From assembly GCA_023150345.1 (NCBI GenBank), contig JAKLLB010000026.1, positions 1-43,387 on the forward strand: 43,387 nt of DNA, given 5' to 3'. Shown piece by piece: positions 26,489 through 34,282 of this stretch; within the stretch, counting starts at the first letter, position 1, and every line of letters starts with the position of its first letter. The notes beneath the pieces were generated by a model. That model made no database searches. It was not told where the DNA came from and saw nothing but the letters and a program-made list of their open reading frames with translations. This stretch comes from Aquabacterium sp. Lineage in GTDB: Bacteria; Pseudomonadota; Gammaproteobacteria; Burkholderiales; Burkholderiaceae_C. The position numbers and the translations under genes are program-made.

Positions 26489-28282
26489 TCAGGCCCTGGC
26501 GTCGCCGCCCTGCGCCAGAATCAATGCACGCTCGGCCGCATCCAGCAGCGCTTCGACGGTCGCTCCGTCGCGCGGGAAGAGCGCCACCCCGATGTGGGCG
26601 GCAGGCCTCACCGCCAGTTGGTCGATCGTCATCGGACGCACGATGCTCTGGCGCACCTTTGATGCAATGACTTCGGCATAGTCAGGCTCGTCAAATCCGT
26701 CGCACAGCAAAGCGAACCGGTGGGTGCCCATGCGTGCTGCGACGTCAACCTCGCGAACACTGCCACGCAAGCGCCCGGCGATGGATGGCAGCAGGGCTTC
26801 AGATGGGCCACCGGTACCGTCACCATCAGTCGCACTGGACAGGAGGTCCGACGGTGGCGCCAGGATGTCGCGATCGGTCCCGGCGCCGGTGCCGAGCGGG
26901 ATGGCGTCGGACACCGGCTGCACCGGATCGAGCTCGATCAGCATCAGCGCGAAGATCCGATGGCTCCGACGGGCCTTGGCCATGGCTCCTTCCAGCAGTT
27001 CCCTGAACAGGCGCTGGTTGGGCAGACCGGTCAGTGGGTCGTGCGTGGCCAGGCGTTCAGCGGTCTCCCGGCTGTCGCGCAACTCGGTCATGCGCGATTG
27101 CACCTGCTGCTGCATGGCGTGTAGCGCTCGTCCGAGTTCGCCAACCTCGTCATGCCGGTGCGTCGGCAATGCCTGCATCGCCTGGTCATGCGCAAAGGCA
27201 TGCGCCGCATCCGTCATCGAGCGCAGTGGACGTGAAATGCGTCGCGCGATCAGCCAGCCCACACCGCCGGCCAGCAATGTGGCCAAGGCGATTTGCTGCC
27301 AGGCGCTGATGGCGATGTCGCGCGTCGCGTCGACGATGTGCGCATGTGTGCGTGCAAGGCCGAGCACCATGAACCGGCCTTCGCCAGGATCGCCGATCGA
27401 CAGGCGCGCGAATGCCGCGACCAGCGCATCGTCACCACTGCCGGCCTCGCGGCCATACCCCACGACCGTGTCCTGCGGGCCCTCGAGCACTTGGGCGGCC
27501 ACCGGAAAGTCCGACTGCACCAGGTAGCGTCGGCCGGTGTCGAACCCGAAGGTGCGGCGGGTGTCGGGGTGTATCAAGTAGTCGCCGTGGCGGTTGGTCA
27601 TGTAGACACGCACAGTGGGCGGCAGGTCGGCGCGCAACAGCTCGAACAGCCCCCCCATGTCGATGTTGATCACCAGCACGCCGATCACGACACCGTCGTC
27701 GTGCGCCACCGGGACCGCTACTCGCAATGTCGGCCGGTCCTCGGCGCCGTGTACCCCCTCCTCCCGATTGAGGGAAATCGTGGACAGGTAGACCTGCCCA
27801 GCCAGTCGCTGCTGCGCCTCGTACACGTACGGGTAATGCCCTTTCTCCTGCAGATCGTCGCCCAGCACCCGGACAGTGCCATTGGCAGTGCGGTCAACCC
27901 GCACGATCTCGGGACCGCCTGTTGCGACCGAGATCAGTCGGACCTGCGTGTAGTTGGGGCGCGTCGCCAGCACGGCCTCGAACCACTCATGCATGACCCC
28001 GGTGGCCGGGGCGGTCTGCGCAGCCGACGTCCGTCCCGATAGCGCCCGAGCCGCATACGGCGCGCTTGCCAGCATGCGCGCGTCGTGCTCCGCCATGAGC
28101 AAGGCCAGTCGCACGCTGCGCGCCAGCACGCGCACCGCTGCCGTCATGTCCTCTTCCGCTCTGGCTACGAGCAGATCGCGACTGGTGCGATAGCCGTGGA
28201 AGACGCCCGCGGCGGTCGCCGCGAATGCCAGTACGGCCACCAGCGCGCCGAGTTTCGCGGCGAGGCCGCCCGGGAAGATCAA
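26489..28282 (-). CDS. Membrane sensor with dCache-like periplasmic domain, HAMP and degenerate GGDEF domain
   Basis: 597 residues from TTG 28282, which follows GTGAGG; the next upstream gene ends seven bases earlier. Order: membrane helix (about 8-28), periplasmic sensor domain (about 30-280, with PTLRVAVPVAHDDGVVIGVL and GDYLIHPDTRRTFGFDTGRR, as in double Cache domains), second helix (about 315-335), HAMP (ARRISRPLRSMTDAAHAFAH), then a GGDEF fold starting HDPLTGLPNQRLFRELL at about 414. The signature reads ARMGTHRFALL at about 516-526, so GGDEF is GTHRF, and the usual D-x-F-K-x-I-N-D...GH..GD stretch is replaced by a Gly/Pro-rich insert (about 453-495). It should not make c-di-GMP; it may bind a partner or nucleotide. 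No EAL domain is present. Partner is probably the binding protein just upstream. Confidence 0.85.
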   Translation of the reverse strand: MIFPGGLAAKLGALVAVLAFAATAAGVFHGYRTSRDLLVARAEEDMTAAVRVLARSVRLALLMAEHDARMLASAPYAARALSGRTSAAQTAPATGVMHEWFEAVLATRPNYTQVRLISVATGGPEIVRVDRTANGTVRVLGDDLQEKGHYPYVYEAQQRLAGQVYLSTISLNREEGVHGAEDRPTLRVAVPVAHDDGVVIGVLVINIDMGGLFELLRADLPPTVRVYMTNRHGDYLIHPDTRRTFGFDTGRRYLVQSDFPVAAQVLEGPQDTVVGYGREAGSGDDALVAAFARLSIGDPGEGRFMVLGLARTHAHIVDATRDIAISAWQQIALATLLAGGVGWLIARRISRPLRSMTDAAHAFAHDQAMQALPTHRHDEVGELGRALHAMQQQVQSRMTELRDSRETAERLATHDPLTGLPNQRLFRELLEGAMAKARRSHRIFALMLIELDPVQPVSDAIPLGTGAGTDRDILAPPSDLLSSATDGDGTGGPSEALLPSIAGRLRGSVREVDVAARMGTHRFALLCDGFDEPDYAEVIASKVRQSIVRPMTIDQLAVRPAAHIGVALFPRDGATVEALLDAAERALILAQGGDARA

Positions 28283-28289
28283 GCGAACC

Positions 28290-29240
28290 TCACCGCAGCC
28301 GCTCCGGGCGTTCGCCCGACATGATGCGGCGCCACAGCGCCGCGCGCCGCGACTCGTCCTCCACGGGTTCGAGCCAGACCAGCCTTCCGTCGGCGACGGC
28401 TGTGGGCAGCGGCTCGACGGTGTTGGCCAGTCCCTGGCGCTCACTGAGCCGGCGACCCACCGATACCGACAGCATGTGGTCGAGCCAGGCGTGGGCCAGC
28501 TCGAGCCGCGTGCAGGCGGCAGTGATGGCCCAGCAGTCGAGCCACGCCAGGGCGCCTTCGCGCGGCAGCACATATCCCACGTCTGCGCCAGCGTCGCGAA
28601 GGAGCTTGATCTGCTGGCTGCCGTAGTTGGCGAACATCAGTGCCACGCGATGGCGGCGAAACAGCTCGACGGACTCCTCCGGCTGGGTGTAGAAGCCGCG
28701 TACGTTGCGCCGCAAGTCGACCAAGTGCCGTGCGACGCGCAGGATCTCATTGGACGGGATGCGAAACGGCGGCAACTCCAGCGCCTGCGCTGCCAGGGAA
28801 AAGTTGTGTGAGCTCCCGTCGTAGGCGAGCACCTTGCCCCGAAGTTGCGGATCCCACATCGATGTGATCGAGGCCGGCGGTCGAGACAACTGGCGGCGGT
28901 CGAAGATGAGACCCATCTCCGCGAAGGTGTACGGCAAGGCATGCAAGGTCCCTTGCCGCGTGAGACCCGGTATCGAGGCATGGTCGCGGAACCGCGGCAG
29001 CTGCCGAGCCGCGCGGGGTACGCGAGTCAGGTCGATCCGGGCCAGGCGCGAGGCTGCCGCGTAGCGGGCAATCTCTGCCGTGTTCGCCGCGAGCACATCG
29101 AAACCGGCGCTGCCTTGTGCATCGACATGGGCACGGAGTTGATCATCTGTCGCCACAGTTGTGATCTCGACCCGGCTGCGCGTGCGCTCCTCGAACTCGG
29201 CCACGATGTCGGCATCGGCATAGCCGGGCCAGGCGAGCAC
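28290..29240 (-). CDS. PotD-like periplasmic solute-binding protein, 5' end apparently truncated (no signal peptide)
   Basis: 316 residues from GTG 29240, VLAWPGYADADIVAEFEERT onward, matching type-2 periplasmic binding proteins of the spermidine/putrescine-binding kind; GFDVLAANTAEIARY, LPYTFAEMGLIFDR and the C-terminal hinge segment WLDCWAITAACTRLELAHAW fit. The domain starts at once with no signal peptide. The same frame continues upstream for 23 codons (ending SPAVAPLK, like a mature N-terminus) without any ATG, GTG or TTG, then meets TAG within a tRNA-like sequence. No permease or ATPase genes are nearby. Its neighbour is a membrane sensor, recalling NspS next to MbaA in Vibrio. It may be a broken gene, or start at a non-standard codon. 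Confidence 0.7.
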   Translation of the reverse strand: MLAWPGYADADIVAEFEERTRSRVEITTVATDDQLRAHVDAQGSAGFDVLAANTAEIARYAAASRLARIDLTRVPRAARQLPRFRDHASIPGLTRQGTLHALPYTFAEMGLIFDRRQLSRPPASITSMWDPQLRGKVLAYDGSSHNFSLAAQALELPPFRIPSNEILRVARHLVDLRRNVRGFYTQPEESVELFRRHRVALMFANYGSQQIKLLRDAGADVGYVLPREGALAWLDCWAITAACTRLELAHAWLDHMLSVSVGRRLSERQGLANTVEPLPTAVADGRLVWLEPVEDESRRAALWRRIMSGERPERLR

Positions 29241-29287
29241 TTTCAGTGGCGCGACGGCAGGCGATTGGGCGCGGACCGAAGCGCCGG

Positions 29288-29319
29288 GCAGGTGCTCTAT
29301 CCAGTTGAGCTACGGGCAG
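29288..29319 (-). pseudogene. 5' half of a tRNA gene (Arg-like), truncated in the anticodon arm
   Basis: Read on the minus strand from 29319: CTGCCCG, TA, then a perfect D arm GCTC-AACTGGATA-GAGC, then A and CCTGC as the 5' side of an anticodon stem. After that tRNA likeness stops; no matching GCAGG, T arm or 3' acceptor CGGGCAG follows. The 25 bases around the D arm look like bacterial tRNA-Arg. One frame across it reads VAQLDRAP, a well-known false peptide from tRNA genes. Isotype is uncertain as the anticodon is gone. Confidence 0.65.
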
Positions 29320-29328
29320 CGGCTGCAC

Positions 29329-29334
29329 ATTTTA
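29329..29334 (-). promoter_or_regulatory. Candidate -10 element before the tRNA fragment
   Basis: TAAAAT on the minus strand ends nine bases before the first base of the tRNA-like sequence, the same spacing as TAGAAT at tRNA-Pro. It may be the surviving tRNA promoter and could now drive the binding-protein/sensor pair. No clear -35. Confidence 0.4.
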
Positions 29335-29398
29335 GGCAGTGGTACCGTCCCGCGCGGCGACGAACCACGTTCGAGACTGGGGAAACCAGGCGCTGCCT

Positions 29399-30091
29399 TC
29401 AGTGGCGACGGTATTGCTCCGTGCCGAACAGCACCTCGCGCGCGCGGTCATCAGTGACCGGGCGCCGCCGATCGGCCAGCACCTCCACCCCGCGCTGAAC
29501 GGCCGGTCGGGCCGACATCTCATCGAACCAGCCCTTCAGGTGCGGGTATTCGGCCCAGTCGATGCCCTGGTTCTTCCAGGACCGCAACCACGGGAAGACC
29601 GCGATGTCGGCGATCGAGTAGTCGGGGCCGCCGAGGTAGCGCGATCGAGCCAGGCGCTTGTCCATCACGCCGTACAGTCGCCGCGCCTCGTTGGTGTAGC
29701 GCTCGATCGCGTAGCCGATCTTCTCGGGCGCGTAGACGCGGAAGTGGTGCGCCTGACCCAGCATCGGCCCCACGCTGGCCATCTGGAACATCAACCACTG
29801 GAGCACTTCGTACTTGCCCGCCACGCTGGCCGGCAGGAAGCGTCCGGTCTTGCCGGCCAGGTACAGCAAGATGGCGCCCGACTCGAACATGCGCATGGGC
29901 TGGCCATCAGGACCCTCCGGATCGATGATGGCCGGGATTTTGTTGTTCGGGCTGAGCGACAGGAACTCCGGCGTGAACTGTTCACCGGCGCCTATGTCGA
30001 CAGGGTGAAGGCGGTAGGGCAGGCCACATTCCTCGAGCATGATGTGCACCTTGTGCCCGTTGGGCGTGGCCCAGGAATACACTTCGATCAT
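29399..30091 (-). CDS. Glutathione S-transferase family protein, nu-class (YfcG/YghU-like)
   Basis: 230 residues: thioredoxin-fold N-terminal domain with MIEVYSWATPNGHKVHIMLE and NNKIPAIIDPEGPDGQPMRM, glutathione-binding ESGAILLYLAGKTGRFLP, and an all-helical C-terminal domain with ADIAVFPWLRSW. The TPNGHKV segment marks the nu-class group, which in E. coli acts as a glutathione-dependent disulfide-bond reductase and peroxidase. The frame is open to 30106, but GGAG stands seven bases before ATG 30091. Divergent from the next gene across 45 bases. Confidence 0.9.
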   Translation of the reverse strand: MIEVYSWATPNGHKVHIMLEECGLPYRLHPVDIGAGEQFTPEFLSLSPNNKIPAIIDPEGPDGQPMRMFESGAILLYLAGKTGRFLPASVAGKYEVLQWLMFQMASVGPMLGQAHHFRVYAPEKIGYAIERYTNEARRLYGVMDKRLARSRYLGGPDYSIADIAVFPWLRSWKNQGIDWAEYPHLKGWFDEMSARPAVQRGVEVLADRRRPVTDDRAREVLFGTEQYRRH

Positions 30092-30136
30092 TGTCGGTCT
30101 CCACATCGGCCGCGTGTCCTGGGTCGACTCTAAACC

Positions 30137-30865
30137 ATGCTGGAATCGCTGCGCAGGCTATTGAGCAAGGGTCCGAAGCCGGTGGACATGTCCGCCCTGC
30201 AGTCATGGGCGGAGGGGCGTGGATTCCGCTTCAAGCGGGTGAAGGACGAAGACGGCGGTCTGGTGGAGCCCATGCAGGCCGCCGTGCCCCATTGGCGCAT
30301 CGAGTGGGGCGACTCCCACCGCAGCTACATCGAGTCGCGAGAGCTGCGCTTCAGCGCCGAAGTGGGTACGCCTCGCGAACTGCAGCTGCTCGTGCTGAAC
30401 AAGGTGCTCATGGAGCAGGTGGAGCGCGCGGTCTTCGAGCAGTATGTCGAGGACGTGCAGACCCGCATCGACACCGAGACCCCGCCTGAGATGCGCTGGC
30501 TGGTGATGTATCCCAAGTTGGCGCCCACCGAGATGGGGCGGCTGCGCGACCGCTACGGCGCGGCCGCCAGTGCCAAGACCTGGCTGCAGCGATGGCTGGT
30601 CGGTCCGGTGGAGGACGCGCTGGCGCGCGCCGGTGCTGAAGTCCCCGAAGCCGTTCCCATTGTGGTCACGATCACCCGAGGCCGGCTCACGTTGCGAGTG
30701 CCGTTGCCGGAGCCCGAGAAGGCCGACCTCGACCGATGGTTCGCCGTATTCGAGGTCCTGGCCAAGCAAGCACATGCACGCTCGCGCGATGCGGTCGAAC
30801 TGGGCGGTGGCCCGAGTCAGCTGTCAGGCTGGCCGTCGTCCGAAACACCCGGGCGCGACGAGTAG
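30137..30865 (+). CDS. Conserved protein of unknown function
   Basis: A 242-residue soluble protein I do not assign to a family. It begins MLESLRRLLSKGPKPVDMSA, has no signal peptide or membrane helix, and contains SWAEGRGFRFKRVKDEDGGL, WRIEWGDSHRSYIESRELRF and ITRGRLTLRVPLPEPEKADL, suggesting an alpha/beta fold. The last 30 residues are low complexity. I recall similar uncharacterised proteins in Burkholderiales. It is a single gene between a divergent glutathione transferase and a convergent acyl-CoA dehydrogenase. No ribosome site precedes ATG 30137. Confidence 0.75.
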   Translation: MLESLRRLLSKGPKPVDMSALQSWAEGRGFRFKRVKDEDGGLVEPMQAAVPHWRIEWGDSHRSYIESRELRFSAEVGTPRELQLLVLNKVLMEQVERAVFEQYVEDVQTRIDTETPPEMRWLVMYPKLAPTEMGRLRDRYGAAASAKTWLQRWLVGPVEDALARAGAEVPEAVPIVVTITRGRLTLRVPLPEPEKADLDRWFAVFEVLAKQAHARSRDAVELGGGPSQLSGWPSSETPGRDE

Positions 30866-30914
30866 GCGCTCCCTGTGCGGGCGGTGAGGGTCGCGGCCAC
30901 ATCCGGCGGTGGTC

Positions 30915-32129
<1,215 letters not shown>

Positions 32130-32225
32130 GTGGTGGGCCCTTCGGGTGGATGTGATGGCGTCGGTGAGCGACGCCTGAAACGCAGTGACAGGCAGCGCCT
32201 GGAGAGCCGGCAGACGGATCGGTGA

Positions 32226-33302
32226 TCAGGCCTTTTGTGCGAAGGACCAGGCCATCTCGGCGAGTGTGCGGGTCGCCGCGCCGGTGGCGCGCGCCTGCGC
32301 GCTGGCGGCTGTGCCGTCGACCACTCGCTTGGCGATGCCCTGGGTGATGGCTCCCAGGCGGAACAGGTTGTAGGCCAGGTAGAAGTTCCAGTCGGCCAGC
32401 AAGGCATCGGGATCGCCGCGGCCGGTGCGCTCGCAGTAGCGGCGCACATACTCCCGCTCCGACGGGATGCCCAGTGAGGCATGGTCGAGACCACCGATGC
32501 CGCGGAAGACCCCCGGCGGGATGTGCCAGGCCATGCAGTGGTAACTGAAGTCGGCCAGCGGGTGGCCCAGCGTGGAGAGCTCCCAGTCGAGCACCGCGAT
32601 CACCCGCGGTTCGTCCGGGTGGAAGATCAGGTTGTCGAGTCGGAAGTCGCCATGCACGATGGAAACCTGCGTATCGTCCTGAGCGCTGGCGGGCATGTGC
32701 GTCGGCAGCCAATCGATCAACTGCTGCATCTGCGGGATGTCATCGGTGATCGAGGCCAGGTACTGCTTGCTCCAGCGCCCGATCTGGCGTGCGAAGTAGC
32801 TGCCTGGCTTGCCGTAGTCGGCCAGGCCGACGCTGCGCGGGTCGACATCGTGCAAGGTGGCGATGACCCGGTTCATCTCGTCGTAGATGGCACCGCGCTC
32901 GGCCGGCTTCATCCCGGGCAATGCCTGGTCCCACAGCACCCGGCCTTCGATGAATGCCATCACGTAGAAGGCACGGCCAATCACCGACTCGTCCTCGCAC
33001 AGCGCATGCATGGAGGCCACCGGCACCCCGGTGAGCGCCAATGCGCTCATGACGCGGAACTCGCGCTCGATTGCATGGGCCGACGGCAGCAGCTTGGCCG
33101 CCGGGCCAGGCTTGGTGCGCATGACGTAGCTGCGCGCTGGTGTGACCAGCTTGTAGGTGGGGTTGGACTGCCCACCCTTGAACTGCTCGACCGTCAGCGG
33201 GCCGTCAAAACCGGGAACATGCAACTGCAACCACGCCTGCAGCGCATGCTGGTCGAAGGCATGCTGCGGCAGGACCGCGCGGGTGCCGGTGTACTGTTCC
33301 AT
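32226..33302 (-). CDS. APH-family phosphotransferase, probable 4-hydroxyacyl-CoA kinase
   Basis: 358 residues of the aminoglycoside phosphotransferase/choline kinase fold. FKGGQSNPTYKLVTPARSYV and the lysine-bearing VMRTKPG form the nucleotide site; SIVHGDFRLDNLIF is the catalytic Brenner motif with the Asp, and VIAVLDWELSTLGHPLADFS holds the metal-binding Asp. This subgroup is that fused to or paired with ACAD10/11. It sits 96 bases before the dehydrogenase on the same strand; the gap holds a small 6-bp inverted repeat (32157-32162/32170-32175). Resistance to aminoglycosides is unlikely. Confidence 0.87.
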   Translation of the reverse strand: MEQYTGTRAVLPQHAFDQHALQAWLQLHVPGFDGPLTVEQFKGGQSNPTYKLVTPARSYVMRTKPGPAAKLLPSAHAIEREFRVMSALALTGVPVASMHALCEDESVIGRAFYVMAFIEGRVLWDQALPGMKPAERGAIYDEMNRVIATLHDVDPRSVGLADYGKPGSYFARQIGRWSKQYLASITDDIPQMQQLIDWLPTHMPASAQDDTQVSIVHGDFRLDNLIFHPDEPRVIAVLDWELSTLGHPLADFSYHCMAWHIPPGVFRGIGGLDHASLGIPSEREYVRRYCERTGRGDPDALLADWNFYLAYNLFRLGAITQGIAKRVVDGTAASAQARATGAATRTLAEMAWSFAQKA

Positions 33303-33311
33303 GATGTCAGC

Positions 33312-33330
33312 CCCCGCGTCCGGCGCGGGG
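33312..33330. terminator. Perfect GC hairpin between the Crp-family gene and the kinase gene
   Basis: CCCCGCG (33312-33318), 5-base loop, CGCGGGG (33324-33330). It lies after the stop codon of the minus-strand regulator and before the kinase start, so it probably separates the two units. There is no T-tract. Confidence 0.45.
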
Positions 33331-33353
33331 CCGCGCCGCGCGCGCCGACGCGA

Positions 33354-34058
33354 TCAGCGGTCGGCGATCGCCATCAGCTTCTCGCGCGACAGCACGACCA
33401 GGCGCGTGGGTTCCACGCGCACCGCGCCTTCGCGCTCGAAGCCCTTGAGCTCCTGGTTGACCCGCTGGCGCGACGCGCCCAGCAGATGCGCCAGATCTTC
33501 CTGCGCCAGTTGGAGACCGATGCGGATCTCCTGGCCGTGCTCGATGCCGTAGCTCTTGGCCAGCAGCAGGATCTGCTTGGCCAGCCGAGCCGACAGGGGC
33601 CGGGTGTTGAGATCTTCGAACTGGTTGAACAACAACCGAAGTCTGCGGCAGTTCAGTCGCAGCAGGGCCTCGTAGAGCTCGCTGTGTTGGGCCAGGAGCT
33701 CTTTGAAGTCGGCCTTGCGTACGCACAACAGGGTGGTCTCGCCATGGGCATCGGCATCGTGTGTGCGCGGCAGGCCGTCGAACAGGGCGATGTCGCCGAA
33801 CCACGTGCCCGGCTCGACATAGGTGAGCGTGACCTGCTTGCCTGCCAGCGACACCAGCGACACCCGCACCGCACCCTTGGCCACGCCACACCAATCCTCG
33901 GCGGGCGTGCCCCGCGAGGCCATGGGTGCGCCGTCGGCCAGCCGACGCACGTAGGCACGCGACAGGATGGCATTGCGCAGGGGTTGGGAGAGCTTGGAAA
34001 ACCACGAGCCGGACTCGATGTTTTGACGCTCTTCCATTGTAAGAACGGGGCTGTTCAT
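33354..34058 (-). CDS. Crp/Fnr-family transcriptional regulator
   Basis: 234 residues from ATG 34058. The cyclic-nucleotide-type beta barrel (about 20-130) includes VEPGTWFGDIALFDGLPRTH; then a dimer helix, and a helix-turn-helix (about 170-210) with LQLAQEDLAHLLGASRQRVN, typical of the Crp DNA-reading helix. There is no cysteine cluster for an Fe-S centre, so it is not an oxygen sensor of FNR type. The ligand is unknown. The frame is open up to 34199, but the conserved start is MNSPVLTMEERQNIESGSWF. Confidence 0.9.
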   Translation of the reverse strand: MNSPVLTMEERQNIESGSWFSKLSQPLRNAILSRAYVRRLADGAPMASRGTPAEDWCGVAKGAVRVSLVSLAGKQVTLTYVEPGTWFGDIALFDGLPRTHDADAHGETTLLCVRKADFKELLAQHSELYEALLRLNCRRLRLLFNQFEDLNTRPLSARLAKQILLLAKSYGIEHGQEIRIGLQLAQEDLAHLLGASRQRVNQELKGFEREGAVRVEPTRLVVLSREKLMAIADR

Positions 34059-34084
34059 GGCTTGTCCCAGGCGCGACAGCGCCG

Positions 34085-34124
34085 ATACTGTGAACCGAGT
34101 GCTCCAACTGACAATGCTATTGTC
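34085..34124 (-). promoter_or_regulatory. Promoter and perfect dyad upstream of the Crp-family gene
   Basis: GACAAT-AGC-ATTGTC on the minus strand (34124-34110) is a perfect 6-bp dyad with a 3-base centre. Its right arm overlaps TTGTCA (34114-34109), a 5 of 6 match to -35, followed after 18 bases by CAGTAT (34090-34085), a weak -10. The leader would be about 20 bases. A dyad over the -35 suits repression, perhaps by the regulator itself. Confidence 0.5.
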
Positions 34125-34282
34125 CATCGGCTGCGGAGCGGGCGTGACGCACCGGCTGTGGTGAACCTGCCAAGTCCGACATCGGCGGGCTGGCTCCATC
34201 GCGACTCGCGCTCCGGACTTGTAACGCTTCGTGCTAGAGTGGCCCAGACACCTCCTGCGCTCGAACGGGCGTTACATCCCGC

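Noticed and set aside
29000-29320. Group I intron splitting a tRNA-Arg gene
   Set aside because: No 3' tRNA half (T arm, CGGGCAG acceptor) is found downstream; the sequence there codes for the binding protein.
29143-29328. Small frame starting QPLPVAQLDRAP
   Set aside because: This peptide type is the known false translation of tRNA genes; here it only marks the tRNA fragment.
32226-33302. Aminoglycoside resistance gene
   Set aside because: The APH fold is present, but sequence type and pairing with an ACAD10/11-like dehydrogenase point to acyl-CoA metabolism.
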